The translations under genes were made by a program, and so were the position numbers. Positions 54,444 to 63,043 of a stretch of 64,000 nucleotides of DNA are shown here, piece after piece (within the stretch, counting starts at the first letter, position 1; the number at the start of each line of letters is the position of its first letter). The notes beneath the pieces are model-generated. The model did not search any database and was not told the DNA's origin. It was given only the letters and a program-made list of their open reading frames with translations. The stretch comes from Aquisediminimonas profunda. Lineage in GTDB: Bacteria; Pseudomonadota; Alphaproteobacteria; Sphingomonadales; Sphingomonadaceae. The DNA lies in the NCBI RefSeq assembly GCF_019443285.1, contig NZ_CP080327.1, positions 434,001-498,000 of the forward strand. The letters run 5' to 3'.

Positions 54444-55349
54444 ATGAACCTTGCCAATGTGGACCTCAACCTGATGACCGCGCTGGAGGCCTTGCTGCAA
54501 GAGCAGCAGGTTTCGCGCGCAGCCTACCGTATCGGCCGGTCTCAGCCCGCGGTGAGCAACGCGCTTGGGCGCCTGCGGGATCTCTTTGGTGACCCGCTGT
54601 TCGTGCGAACGCCTCAAGGCATGATGCCCACGCCGCGCGCCACCGAGATCCGCCCGTTGATCGAGATGGCGCTCGAACAGTTGCGCGCCGCTCTGGATGA
54701 CAAGCGTTTTGAGCCTCAAACTTCCAATCGGCATTTCGTGATCGCGACCGCCGATGCCAGCGCGATCCATTATTTGCCGCGCATCATGCCGGCGCTGCGC
54801 TCGCAGGCGCCCGGTGTGACCATCGCCGTGGTGGAGGCATGGGGCAGCGAGGCGGTCGAGGCGATTGCGCGCGGGAAGGTCGATCTGGCATTGGGGGTGT
54901 TTTCCCAGCAACAGGAGCATTTTGTATCCGAACCGCTCAGCGCGCTACGCGAGGTCTGCGTGGGTGACCGCGACAATCCTGCGCTGCGCGGCAAGTCGCT
55001 GACGCTGGAGCGGTTTCTGGTCCTGCCCAAGATCGTGCTTGAACGCCGTGAAAGCGGCAATGTCATCAATGCAACGCTGGCCTCGGCTGGGCACAAGTCC
55101 AATATCGCGCTCAGCCTGCCGCAATTTCTGGGCGCGGCGCGGATCGTGGTGGGCACGGATCTGGTGATGGCCCTGCCCGATGCCCTGATGGATGTTTTGC
55201 CGGACCGGCACCTGTATGCGGTTGTGCCCTTTGCGGTGGATGTGCCCGATGTGCTGGTGCGGATGATCTGGAACCGGCGCTTCGAAGCCGATGCCGCTCA
55301 CGTCTGGTTCCGCAATCTTATCAAACAATGCCTGGTACCAGAAATTTGA
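54444..55349 (+). CDS. LysR-family regulator
   Basis: Start ATG 54444 (NLANVDLNLMTALEALLQEQ); a GTG at 54414 is less likely as it lies in the dyad. The 301-residue product has the winged helix (VSRAAYRIGRSQPAVSNALGRLRDLFGDPLFVR) and an effector domain. It probably controls the divergent SDR/one-carbon genes. Confidence 0.94.
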   Translation: MNLANVDLNLMTALEALLQEQQVSRAAYRIGRSQPAVSNALGRLRDLFGDPLFVRTPQGMMPTPRATEIRPLIEMALEQLRAALDDKRFEPQTSNRHFVIATADASAIHYLPRIMPALRSQAPGVTIAVVEAWGSEAVEAIARGKVDLALGVFSQQQEHFVSEPLSALREVCVGDRDNPALRGKSLTLERFLVLPKIVLERRESGNVINATLASAGHKSNIALSLPQFLGAARIVVGTDLVMALPDALMDVLPDRHLYAVVPFAVDVPDVLVRMIWNRRFEADAAHVWFRNLIKQCLVPEI

Positions 55350-55350
55350 A

Positions 55351-55376
55351 GTGCACGACCTGATCGTGTCGTGCAC
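55351..55376. terminator. Hairpin after the LysR gene
   Basis: GTGCACGAC (55351-55359) and GTCGTGCAC (55368-55376) are perfect complements around an 8-base loop, immediately after the stop at 55349. No T-run follows. Confidence 0.4.
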
Positions 55377-55575
55377 AGGGCACGCTGATCATCGATCTTG
55401 CGCTGGTGGTGAGACTAAAAATGAAGCAATAATCGGACAGGCCGCCGGCAGCGGCGGCCTCGATGAGCTAAGGGCAAGGCAGACCATGATGCGGCACGAA
55501 ACTGAAGTGGATTGCGATTCCGTGCAAGGCACGCAGTTGCTCCTACGAGCCTTAGTGCGCGCTGCAGTCGACCTG

Positions 55576-57090
55576 ATGCTAGGTCTGGTCGGGTTTACCG
55601 TCTCAGCACGCACGCCTTTGCCACAACCGTCTTTGCGAGTAGAAAGTGGGGATGCGGTCGATAAACGCTTGCCGCACTGGCTGGCATTCCTGGGCATTCC
55701 CTATGGGGGCGACACAGGGGGCGCCAACCGCTGGACGCCTCCGGTCGCCGCAAAGGCTTGGTCCGGATCGCGCGACGCAACGCAATTCAGTGCGGATTGT
55801 CAACAAGATCCGCCCTATTCACCACCTGGCCGGTCGCCATGGTCAGCCCCATATCTTCCTTCGGCAAAGATGAGCGAGAACTGCCTTTTTTTTCAACGTC
55901 TGGACGCCATCGGAAAAGGGGCGCTGGCCGGTAATGGCGTGGATTCACGGCGGCGGCTTCGCCGGCGGATCCGCCTCTGTAGCGATTTATGATGGCGCCG
56001 CCTTGGCGCGGCACGGAATTGTGGTCGTAACGATCAACTATCGCGTCGGCATTCTTGGCATTCTCGCACATCCGGCACTTACCTCCGAGGGCAGAACATC
56101 GGGCACCTATGGACTGATGGATCAAGTTGCAGCCCTGCGCTGGACCCAACGCAATATTGAAAAATTCGGCGGTGATCCAGATCGGGTGACCATCGCCGGG
56201 CAGTCAGCTGGCGCCGCATCGGTGCACTTACTGCTGGGCGCACCTTCAGCGGCGGGCTTGTTCCAGCGGGCGATTGCCGAGAGCGATTCGGGCCTGGGGG
56301 CTGCACTTGATCCGCTAGCCACGGCCGAAGCACAGGGACAGCGCGTGATGGTCGCCGCCGGTGTGTCCGATATTGCAGCGCTGCGCGCGCTGCCGGCAGA
56401 GGCGCTTACACGGGCCGCACATGATCCCTCGCTTGGACCGGCTGGACTGCGCTTCAAGCCTGTCTACGACGCCCACTTTCTGCCTGACCCGCAGGTGGAG
56501 CGCAGCGATGTTCCGGTCCTGACAGGATTGAATGCGGACGAAGCCAACACGTCCCCCGACTGGCTGGTTGAGGCCGAACGCGGGCTGTCTGAGCTCCTTG
56601 TCAGACGCATTGGAAATGATGCAGCCCGCTTCGCACGACATTTTCAGATGGCGGTCCGCGGACTTCTGCACGCACCTTGTTGCGTGAGCAAGCGATCGCC
56701 TCTTTGCTGATCTCGGCAGAGGATCGACCTCCGCATGCGGCCCCATTCTTCGCCTACTTGTTCGACAATGCACAGAACGATGCAACCGGCCTGAAATTTG
56801 GCAGCTTTCATACCGCCGAGGTGCCATACGTATTCGGCACTACCGCCCGGGCTATCGTGTCTCCTCGCGCAATAGATCGTAAACTCGAACGCACGATAGG
56901 CCGTTACTGGACCAATTTCATTCGGACGGGAAATCCCAATGGCGCGGGCTTACCCGCTTGGCCGTCGTTAGCCACGGTCAAGCTGATGCTGCTGGGAAAG
57001 TCGCCCCATGCCCAACGCCCGATGGCGTCGGAGAGGCTTTTCAACTACCGTCTCTTTGTTAGAAACGGTGGCCGCCTTAGCTTATTTTAG
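55576..57090 (+). pseudogene. Type B carboxylesterase with two frameshifts
   Basis: Family segments occur in order but in different frames: FLGIPYGGDTGGANRWTPP and SENCLFF (frame of 55576), then NVWTP...VMAWIHGGGFAGG through GQSAGAAS (frame of 55934), then REQAIASLLISAEDRPPHAAPFFAYLFDN (frame of 56677). The first shift lies in an 8-T run (about 55888-55895); 7 T would restore the frame. The second lies near 56665-56680. The HGGG and GQSAGA motifs are intact, so decay is recent or partly sequence error. Confidence 0.82.
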
Positions 57091-57271
57091 AGTACTAGAT
57101 TACTACCGTTTATTCCATCGCGCCTTCGCTGATTTTAAGTGACAGAATGACAAGGCACGGTATCTATTGGCGTAAGGCTCGCCCCGATCTGGCCTCGCGC
57201 CTGCCACGCGGACCAACGGTCGAACTTGCCCGCCTCTACTTTGACACCGCCTGCGTCACCAATGGCCCAAC

Positions 57272-57424
57272 GATGGCGGCGTTGATTTCAGTACGGTGCG
57301 CGAACTGCTCGGCCATAGCGATTGCTCGATGACGCTTCGATTTGCCCACCTTATTCTCGCGCACAAGCTGAAAGCTGTAGAAGTTTTGGATAGGGATGGA
57401 GGGCGCTCCTGCTTGTTTGGCTAG
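57272..57424 (+). pseudogene. Tyrosine recombinase (phage integrase) C-terminal remnant
   Basis: The frame reads DGGVDFSTVRELLGHSDCSM then TLRFAHL and HKLKAVEVLDR, ending at TAG 57422. LLGHSD, with its His, and the downstream RFAHL are the integrase C-terminal box, but the catalytic Tyr position is Phe (RYAHL in relatives). No N-terminal part is present. Confidence 0.78.
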
Positions 57425-57496
57425 AGGTCACTCTTTTCGTTTGCCAGTGTAATTACAGCTGCTTATGGTTTGCGTGGAAGTTTGGAGAGTTAGGAA

Positions 57497-57718
57497 ATGC
57501 CAAACGATAGCAAGGCTGGTTCGCACAAACCTGAGTCCTCAGGATTGGGCGATGAGACTCTGATCGCGGCTGCCAATGATCAGCAATACTATGAGTATGG
57601 ATGGTATCCTTTTGGCGGCGCTCCGACTGAGCGTTTCAAGCTAGCGGCTGAACCCTGGAATCAACCGATGCAGGAACTCGGATATACCTGGTATCCATTC
57701 GGCGCACCCTTGATCTAG
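57497..57718 (+). CDS. 73-residue protein with duplicated WYPFG motif; possible precursor peptide
   Basis: ATG 57497 has GGAGAG 7 bases upstream. The N-terminal half is polar and Gly/Ser/Asp-rich (leader-like). The C-terminal half has two copies of Y-x-WYPFG-(G)AP, at residues 34-42 and 63-71, 29 residues apart; the second ends the protein (PLI). The two copies use different codons, so the peptide, not the DNA, is conserved. The layout is that of a precursor with two cores of a ribosomally made, modified peptide. No modifying enzyme or transporter gene is near; I do not recognise the family. It lies between gene remnants. Confidence 0.6.
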   Translation: MPNDSKAGSHKPESSGLGDETLIAAANDQQYYEYGWYPFGGAPTERFKLAAEPWNQPMQELGYTWYPFGAPLI

Positions 57719-57959
57719 TTCCATTGCCGATCGAGCATTCGGAAGACCCATTCACACGGCTCTGAGCGGCCAGCGCAATTCGGTTGTCTGATCCATTGCG
57801 CCTCAAGTTTTGTCTTCAATTTCTCCAGAAAACGGCGAGACTTTGCGTGCCGTCAATCAAACGGTTCAAATCTGCTTTATGGTCTTGGTGGTGAGCTATT
57901 GGGTGCTTTTTGCTGTAATCTCCACCTGGAGTGACGGCGCCAACTCAAGCACGACTTTG

Positions 57960-58370
57960 ACCACTTTGCCGGCGTGCTGGTCGGCGATCGCGTGGTTCCA
58001 TTCTTGGGCCGCCGCCGGATGCAATCCCAGCCGGATGAGCTATGGCCCGGCCCCCGCGACCGAGCGGCTGTTCGGCCGCAACGGTCTGTCGTTCGGCGAC
58101 ATCGGCCTGATCGAGCTCAACGAAGCCTGCGCCCCGCAAGTGCTGGCCTGCCTCAAAGGGTGGGGCTGGTCGGACGATGACAGTCGCCACGCGATGCTCA
58201 ACGTCACCGGCTCGGGCATTTCGCTCGGCCATCCGATCGGTGCGACCGGCGGCCGGATCCTAGCCAACTTGACCCGCGAGATGCAACGCCGCGACGTGCG
58301 CTATGGCCTGGAAACGATGGTTATCGGCGACGGGCAAGGTATCGCTGCTTTGTTCGAGCGCGCGGCATGA
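57960..58370 (+). pseudogene. Thiolase C-terminal remnant
   Basis: The frame (open from 57810) reads AWFHSWAAAGCNPSRMSYGPAPATERL, then LIELNEACAPQVLACLKGWG, NVTGSGISLGHPIGATGGRIL and ETMVIGDGQG. In active thiolases the last motif is TMCIGGGQG; here the catalytic Cys is Val and a Gly is Asp. The N-terminal half is missing. It resembles acetyl-CoA or beta-ketoadipyl-CoA thiolases. Confidence 0.8.
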
Positions 58371-58519
58371 CCTTCTACGCAGCTCTTAATTCTGCGCGGC
58401 CCTATCGTGAAGCGGCGCTGGCTGCTGTCGAAACGATCGATCCGGCGAATCACCGTGCGGATCATGGGCTTGCCTGGGCTGCGCCCAGTGTAGCCGCATT
58501 GGAGGCCGCGGCAAAATAG
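58367..58519 (+). pseudogene. 50-codon fragment coupled to the thiolase remnant
   Basis: ATG 58367 overlaps the thiolase stop (ATGA) and the frame ends at TAG 58517-58519. The 50 residues (TFYAALNSARPYREAALAAV ... ALEAAAK) look like the start of a larger operon gene cut short. I do not recognise the family. The region 58520-58665 shows no gene. Confidence 0.35.
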
Positions 58520-58665
58520 CTGGAATCGAACGCAGGTGGAACCGGGCTCGACCGTCAAGTCGCAGAGCTGGCCATGGCATAGACAATAGGACAGCTGACC
58601 GGCGGGCTGCCGATGGGTCAACACGAGATGCTGCGCCCAGTTGACTTGGGTTTAGAACGGACTGC

Positions 58666-59032
58666 TGCGGACCGTGGGGCTATCCTCGCGAACCCAGGCC
58701 GAGTCATGCTGACGAAGTGTTGACCCTGTTTGGCGATCAAGGCCTTCGCCCGAAAAATTGGCCATGAGGCCCGCGAGTTGCAAACAGCTATCGGTCTAGT
58801 TGCTGCCATAGAGGGATTCTCAATCGTGCCGGAATCGGTCAAGAAATCGCGCGTCGATGATGCGGCCTATCGCGATCTGGCCGAGCGGGCCTTGTCGCCG
58901 ATCATCATGAGCCATCGCGTTAATGACCGCTCGCCAGAACTCGGGTTGATGGCGCGGGTTATTGCTGAGCACAATAGCGGCTGGGGCTATGGAGTGCCCG
59001 ATGCATTGTTTGCGCTGGGCTTGCAGGGCTGA
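58666..59032 (+). pseudogene. LysR regulator, C-terminal remnant with a frameshift
   Basis: The first frame reads GYPREPRPSHADEVLTLFGD and GLRPKN, then a shift near 58745 to a second frame with GHEARELQTAIGLVAAIEGFSIVPES and SPIIMSHRVNDRSPEL. These are effector-domain segments of BenM/CatM-type LysR proteins. The DNA-binding half is absent. Confidence 0.75.
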
Positions 59033-59187
59033 TCGTCGCATCGCGCGCACGGCTGGTCAATGATTTCGCTATTGGTGACGCCGATAGCTGGTGCCAGAAT
59101 TATCGGCTTTTTGCTGTGGTGAGGCTGCGGTAACGGAGGAGAATATTACAATGCAACATAGTATCTGCGGCAAGGGAGAGTTTGAAC

Positions 59188-60267
59188 ATGTACCCGTTCC
59201 GGAACGATAAGGTGTGGTTGCAAAACGCCTGGTACGTCGCCGTGATGGCCGAAGAAGTCGCGGACAAGCCCTTGCAGCGGACAATTCTGGGGCGGCCCGT
59301 GGTGCTGTTCCGGGGCGAAAGCGGCAAGGTGCACGCCATGCACGGCCTCTGCCCGCATCGCAATTATCCACTTGGCCTGCACGGCAAGGTGATCGGCGAG
59401 GCCATTCAGTGCAACTACCATGGCTTTGTTTTTGACGGCGCCAGCGGTCAGACTGTGTCGACCCCTTCGGCATCGGACGCACCCAAGAGCTTCTGCCAAA
59501 AGACCTATCGGGTAGAAGAACGCGGGCCATGGATCTGGATCTGGATGGGTGATAAGGCGCTGGCCGATGATGCCCAGATTCCCTCGCTCGAAGCGCTCAA
59601 GCTAGACGAGCGCTATACGATCAGCCCGATGATGGATTACATGCATGTCGATGCCAGATACATGCTGCTGATCGAAAATCTGATGGATTTGACGCATATC
59701 GGATTTCTTCATTCCATGACCGCCGCTTTCGCTGAAATCGTCAACGCCGACATCGACATTGTGGAAGACGATAAGGGGATGCGCATCCGTCGGACCATGG
59801 AGGCGAAATGGAGCCTCTATCACGACGCGGTTTTCGGCCCCGAGCTTCGCTTTGACGGAGCGGCGCGCTCGGACAATGAAGCGATCGTCGCTGCTGTGGG
59901 CTATTGTCTCAACACCAGCCAGACACTGCGCGAAATTGACGGCAGGCCGGTAGGGCCTGAATTTGCGGGCGAAATCTGGTTCCATCATGTCTGCACGCCC
60001 GAGACCACCAACAGCTTCCACTATTTTGGCACGCAGTCGCGCACGATCAAGCGCGATGATCCCGATCTTGGGATGCATTTGCGCGAAGCCGACGCGCGGG
60101 TTCGAGCCGAAGACATCGAAGCAATGGAGGCCATCGAGCGCCAGCTCGCGCAATTTGGCGAACCCGAGGTCGAATTGCTGGTCAAGAGCGACGTGCCCGC
60201 CGGTCGTCTCAGGCGACGGATTCAACGTGCGCTGGACCGGGAGGCCGGGGCGCTGGAGCGGACTTAA
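59188..60267 (+). CDS. Rieske oxygenase alpha subunit, VanA type (3)
   Basis: ATG 59188 has AGGGAGAG 7 bases upstream. The 359-residue product has C55-x-H57 and C75-x2-H78 (CPHR, CNYHG) and the mononuclear site NLMDLTHIGFLH. It differs from the two Rieske proteins at 46-48 kb. It stands alone, convergent with the dehydrogenase at 60370, and is the first intact catabolic gene after the decayed region. Confidence 0.93.
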   Translation: MYPFRNDKVWLQNAWYVAVMAEEVADKPLQRTILGRPVVLFRGESGKVHAMHGLCPHRNYPLGLHGKVIGEAIQCNYHGFVFDGASGQTVSTPSASDAPKSFCQKTYRVEERGPWIWIWMGDKALADDAQIPSLEALKLDERYTISPMMDYMHVDARYMLLIENLMDLTHIGFLHSMTAAFAEIVNADIDIVEDDKGMRIRRTMEAKWSLYHDAVFGPELRFDGAARSDNEAIVAAVGYCLNTSQTLREIDGRPVGPEFAGEIWFHHVCTPETTNSFHYFGTQSRTIKRDDPDLGMHLREADARVRAEDIEAMEAIERQLAQFGEPEVELLVKSDVPAGRLRRRIQRALDREAGALERT

Positions 60268-60300
60268 CAGCCCGCGAGCGATCAGGGCAGCTTGGGCAGA

Positions 60301-60333
60301 AGGAGGCTGATGGTGATCCGTCAGGCTCCTTTG
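60301..60333. terminator. Hairpin between convergent genes
   Basis: AGGAGGCTGA and TCAGGCTCCT pair with one mismatch around a 10-base loop, followed by TTGC. It lies 34 bases after the Rieske gene stop and could serve both directions. Confidence 0.5.
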
Positions 60334-60369
60334 CATGATGTTCAGACAGGCCGGGCTCGACGCTCGCGC

Positions 60370-61404
60370 TCACGTCCAGCGGATCAGGTAACCCAGCCCG
60401 GTCGCATGGGCTAGGCCCTCGAAGGTGGCGACCGCCTGATCAAGCGGGAGGGCCTCGGAAATGATCTGGCCAAGGTCGAGCCGCCCATTGGCCAGCAGCG
60501 CGAGAAAGATATCCATCTCGCCCCGCCCGGTCGATGGGCCATGGCCGACATGCCGCACCGGATCGACCAGCCTTACCGGCCAATCATAGGGCGAGGTAGT
60601 TTCCGTGGCATCGAGTTGCCATGGGCGGGCGTTGTAGTAGGAGCCGACGATGGTAATCCCTTCGAGCCAGGTGCGGCCGAAGATGTTGACGTCATAGCCC
60701 TGGGGCGCCAGCGAGGCGTTGACGATCCGGCCCTGGCGCCGGGTGACCTCCACGGCCAGATCGACCGTGCTGGGCACGCCACTCAGATCGATGGTCGTGG
60801 CCGGGCCGCCGCCGGGCATGGTGCTCAGCCAGGCCTTGAGCGCTTCACTCTCGGAGGCGAGGAAGGCGCTATCGGCGCCTAGCTTGCGCGCCAGTGCCAG
60901 CCTTTCCCCGACCACATCGACCACGGTGATGGGAACCGCCCCTGCAAGGCGCGCGATCTGGGTGGCGATCAGGCCTATCAGGCCTTGCCCCAGGATGAGC
61001 AGCGGATCGCCGATGTTCAGTTTGGCAAGCCGGACGGCGTGGATTGCCATACCAGCCACGCTGAAGAAGGCGGCATGCTCGGCGGACACATCCTCGCCGA
61101 TCGCGCAGACACGGCGATAATCGCAATTGATCAGACTGGCGTGCGGGCCATCGGCGATCACCCTGTCGCCAATCGCAAATCCCGGGACCGCTTCGCCCAG
61201 GCGGGTGATGCGCCCGACCACGCTATAGCCGGGAAAGACCGGATAATGCGGAGCGTGCAGCAGAAAGGATCTTTCCGTGCCCGCGCTGATCAGCGAGATT
61301 TCGGTTTCCACCGTCACGTCGCGGGCGGAGGGGGGGGCAATTGCTTGATCGACAAGGGAAACCTTGCCAGGGCTGTCGAAACGAATGGCCTTGCTGAGGG
61401 TCAT
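60370..61404 (-). CDS. Medium-chain dehydrogenase (Zn-type alcohol dehydrogenase superfamily)
   Basis: Start ATG 61404 follows AGAGAGGAA; the frame is open to 61440. The 344-residue product has the GroES-like N-domain (ISLISAGTERSF, PVFPGYSVVGRI, GDRV) and a Rossmann domain (LILGQGLIGLIATQIARLAG). The usual Cys/His zinc ligand set of alcohol dehydrogenases is not evident, so it may be a zinc-free reductase of the quinone-oxidoreductase or BchC/threonine-dehydrogenase-like kind. It is downstream of the amidohydrolase. Confidence 0.87.
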   Translation of the reverse strand: MTLSKAIRFDSPGKVSLVDQAIAPPSARDVTVETEISLISAGTERSFLLHAPHYPVFPGYSVVGRITRLGEAVPGFAIGDRVIADGPHASLINCDYRRVCAIGEDVSAEHAAFFSVAGMAIHAVRLAKLNIGDPLLILGQGLIGLIATQIARLAGAVPITVVDVVGERLALARKLGADSAFLASESEALKAWLSTMPGGGPATTIDLSGVPSTVDLAVEVTRRQGRIVNASLAPQGYDVNIFGRTWLEGITIVGSYYNARPWQLDATETTSPYDWPVRLVDPVRHVGHGPSTGRGEMDIFLALLANGRLDLGQIISEALPLDQAVATFEGLAHATGLGYLIRWT

Positions 61405-61505
61405 GATTTTGTTGTTCCTCTCTTTCTGGATGGAGACCAACCCAGGCGATGGGCGGTCGTATCGCTTTCGGCTTTGGCAGGTGTCGTTCGGGATGGCTTC
61501 CTTTG

Positions 61506-62570
61506 TCAGTCTGCCATTGCGGAAGGGGGCAGGCCGAGCAACTTCAAAGCGTTGAGCCCGAGGATTCTGGCCTTCACGCTGTCATCGAGATGGCCGTGAA
61601 ATCCCAGCGGATCGGGCTCCGCCATATCGAATGGATAGTCGGTACCCAAGCACAGCTTGTCCGGCCCATGGGTGCGCACGAGGAAATCGAGCTGATCCTT
61701 GTCGAACACCAGCGTGTCGAGCCAGACCTGCCGCAGATAGGAGGAGGGCTCGCGCTTGATATGTTCGCGGCAATCCTCGCGGGCACGATAGGCATGATCC
61801 ATCCGACCCCAATAACCCGGCAGATAGCCGCCGCCATGCGCCACGCAAATCTTTAGCCCGGAGAATTGATCCAGCACGCCACCAAAGATCAGATGGCTGA
61901 GCGCAATGGTCGATTCCAACGGGTTGCCGAGGATGTTGTTGAGATAATGTTCCGAAAGGCGCTGCCCATGGGTGAAGCCGAGCGGGTGGATAAAGATCAG
62001 GATGCCAAGCTCCTCGGCCGCCGCGAAAAAGGGCCGGAAGCGTGAGTCGGCCAGTTCCAGTCCGTTGACGTTGGTCGAAATCTCGATGCCGCGCATACCA
62101 AGCTCGCTGACGCAGCGACGCATTTCGGCGATGGCCATGTTGGGATTCTGCAAGGGCACAGTACCCATCCCGATCAGGCGATCGGGATGTCGGCCGACCG
62201 CCTCGGAGATGCCGTCGTTGACTATGCGGGCGGCGCTGCGGCCAATGTCCGGCTCAACGAAATAATAGTATTGGCCCGGTGACGGGCTAATTGCCTGAAT
62301 ATCGATGCCCAGACTGTCCATTTCGGGAATGCGCAGATCAATGTTGTTCAGCTTCGCAGAAAGCTGGGCGAACAGCTTGGCCATGACTGCATCCGATTGC
62401 GGTGAGGAAAATCCCGCCGGATTGGGCATGACCGCGACATTGGCCTGCACATAGGCTTGCGCGCCCTGCACATTGAGGTGGCAATGGATGTCCACCACCT
62501 TGTGCCGCCCATCCTTGCTCAGGTCCGAAGTTTCATGGCCAGAGCCGCAATCTAAGCGCTTTCCGCTCAT
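61506..62570 (-). CDS. ACMSD-type amidohydrolase (decarboxylase or hydratase)
   Basis: The 354-residue product has the metal-binding HCH at the N-terminus (VVDIHCHLN), FIHPLGFTHG, CVAHGGGYLPG and GTDYPFDM (Asp) near the C-terminus. This order fits ACMSD/gamma-resorcylate decarboxylase, LigW and LigJ types. It probably removes a carboxylate or hydrates a ring-fission product. It lies 11 bases downstream of the cytochrome b561 gene. Confidence 0.92.
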   Translation of the reverse strand: MSGKRLDCGSGHETSDLSKDGRHKVVDIHCHLNVQGAQAYVQANVAVMPNPAGFSSPQSDAVMAKLFAQLSAKLNNIDLRIPEMDSLGIDIQAISPSPGQYYYFVEPDIGRSAARIVNDGISEAVGRHPDRLIGMGTVPLQNPNMAIAEMRRCVSELGMRGIEISTNVNGLELADSRFRPFFAAAEELGILIFIHPLGFTHGQRLSEHYLNNILGNPLESTIALSHLIFGGVLDQFSGLKICVAHGGGYLPGYWGRMDHAYRAREDCREHIKREPSSYLRQVWLDTLVFDKDQLDFLVRTHGPDKLCLGTDYPFDMAEPDPLGFHGHLDDSVKARILGLNALKLLGLPPSAMAD

Positions 62571-62581
62571 AGTTTTGCCTT

Positions 62582-63043
62582 CTATCGGTCAGCGGCCCGG
62601 CGCAGCAGAATGCTTCGCAGGACGCCGTCGCGGTTGTAAAAATGATGTTTCAGCGCGCCAGCGATATGCAGCGACAATAGAGCGATCATCAGCCATGCCA
62701 TCGTCACATGAGCCGAATGGCCGCACCTTGCCAAACCCATATCCGGCCCGATGGGCAAAAACGGCACCTCGATCACGCCCGCAAGGCCGATCGGATGCCG
62801 CTTGGGGACCGCCGAACTCATCACCCAGCCCGACAGGGGCAGCGCCAGCAGCAGGCCATAGAGCCCCACCTGCGTGGCACGGGCCAGCAGGCGCAACAGG
62901 CGAGGCATGCCAACATGCAGCGTGGGCGGACGATGCGTCAGCCGCCACAGGACGCGCAGCAGCAACAGCGCCAATATCGCCATGCCTCCGTAATGATCGG
63001 AGGCCGTGGCGGCGTTGGCAAGAAGGTTGGGCCATCTCACCAT
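62582..63043 (-). CDS. Cytochrome b561-family protein lacking the first helix
   Basis: The 153-residue product has helices LLLLRVLWRLTHRPP, YGLLLALPLSGWVMS, MAWLMIALLSLH and the C-terminal AALKHHF-like ALKHHFYNRDGVLR of cytochrome b561. The usual N-terminal helix with LHW is absent; the frame begins just before the second helix, at an ATG overlapping the FAH stop by 7 bases. It would carry fewer heme ligands than normal. Confidence 0.82.
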   Translation of the reverse strand: MVRWPNLLANAATASDHYGGMAILALLLLRVLWRLTHRPPTLHVGMPRLLRLLARATQVGLYGLLLALPLSGWVMSSAVPKRHPIGLAGVIEVPFLPIGPDMGLARCGHSAHVTMAWLMIALLSLHIAGALKHHFYNRDGVLRSILLRRAADR

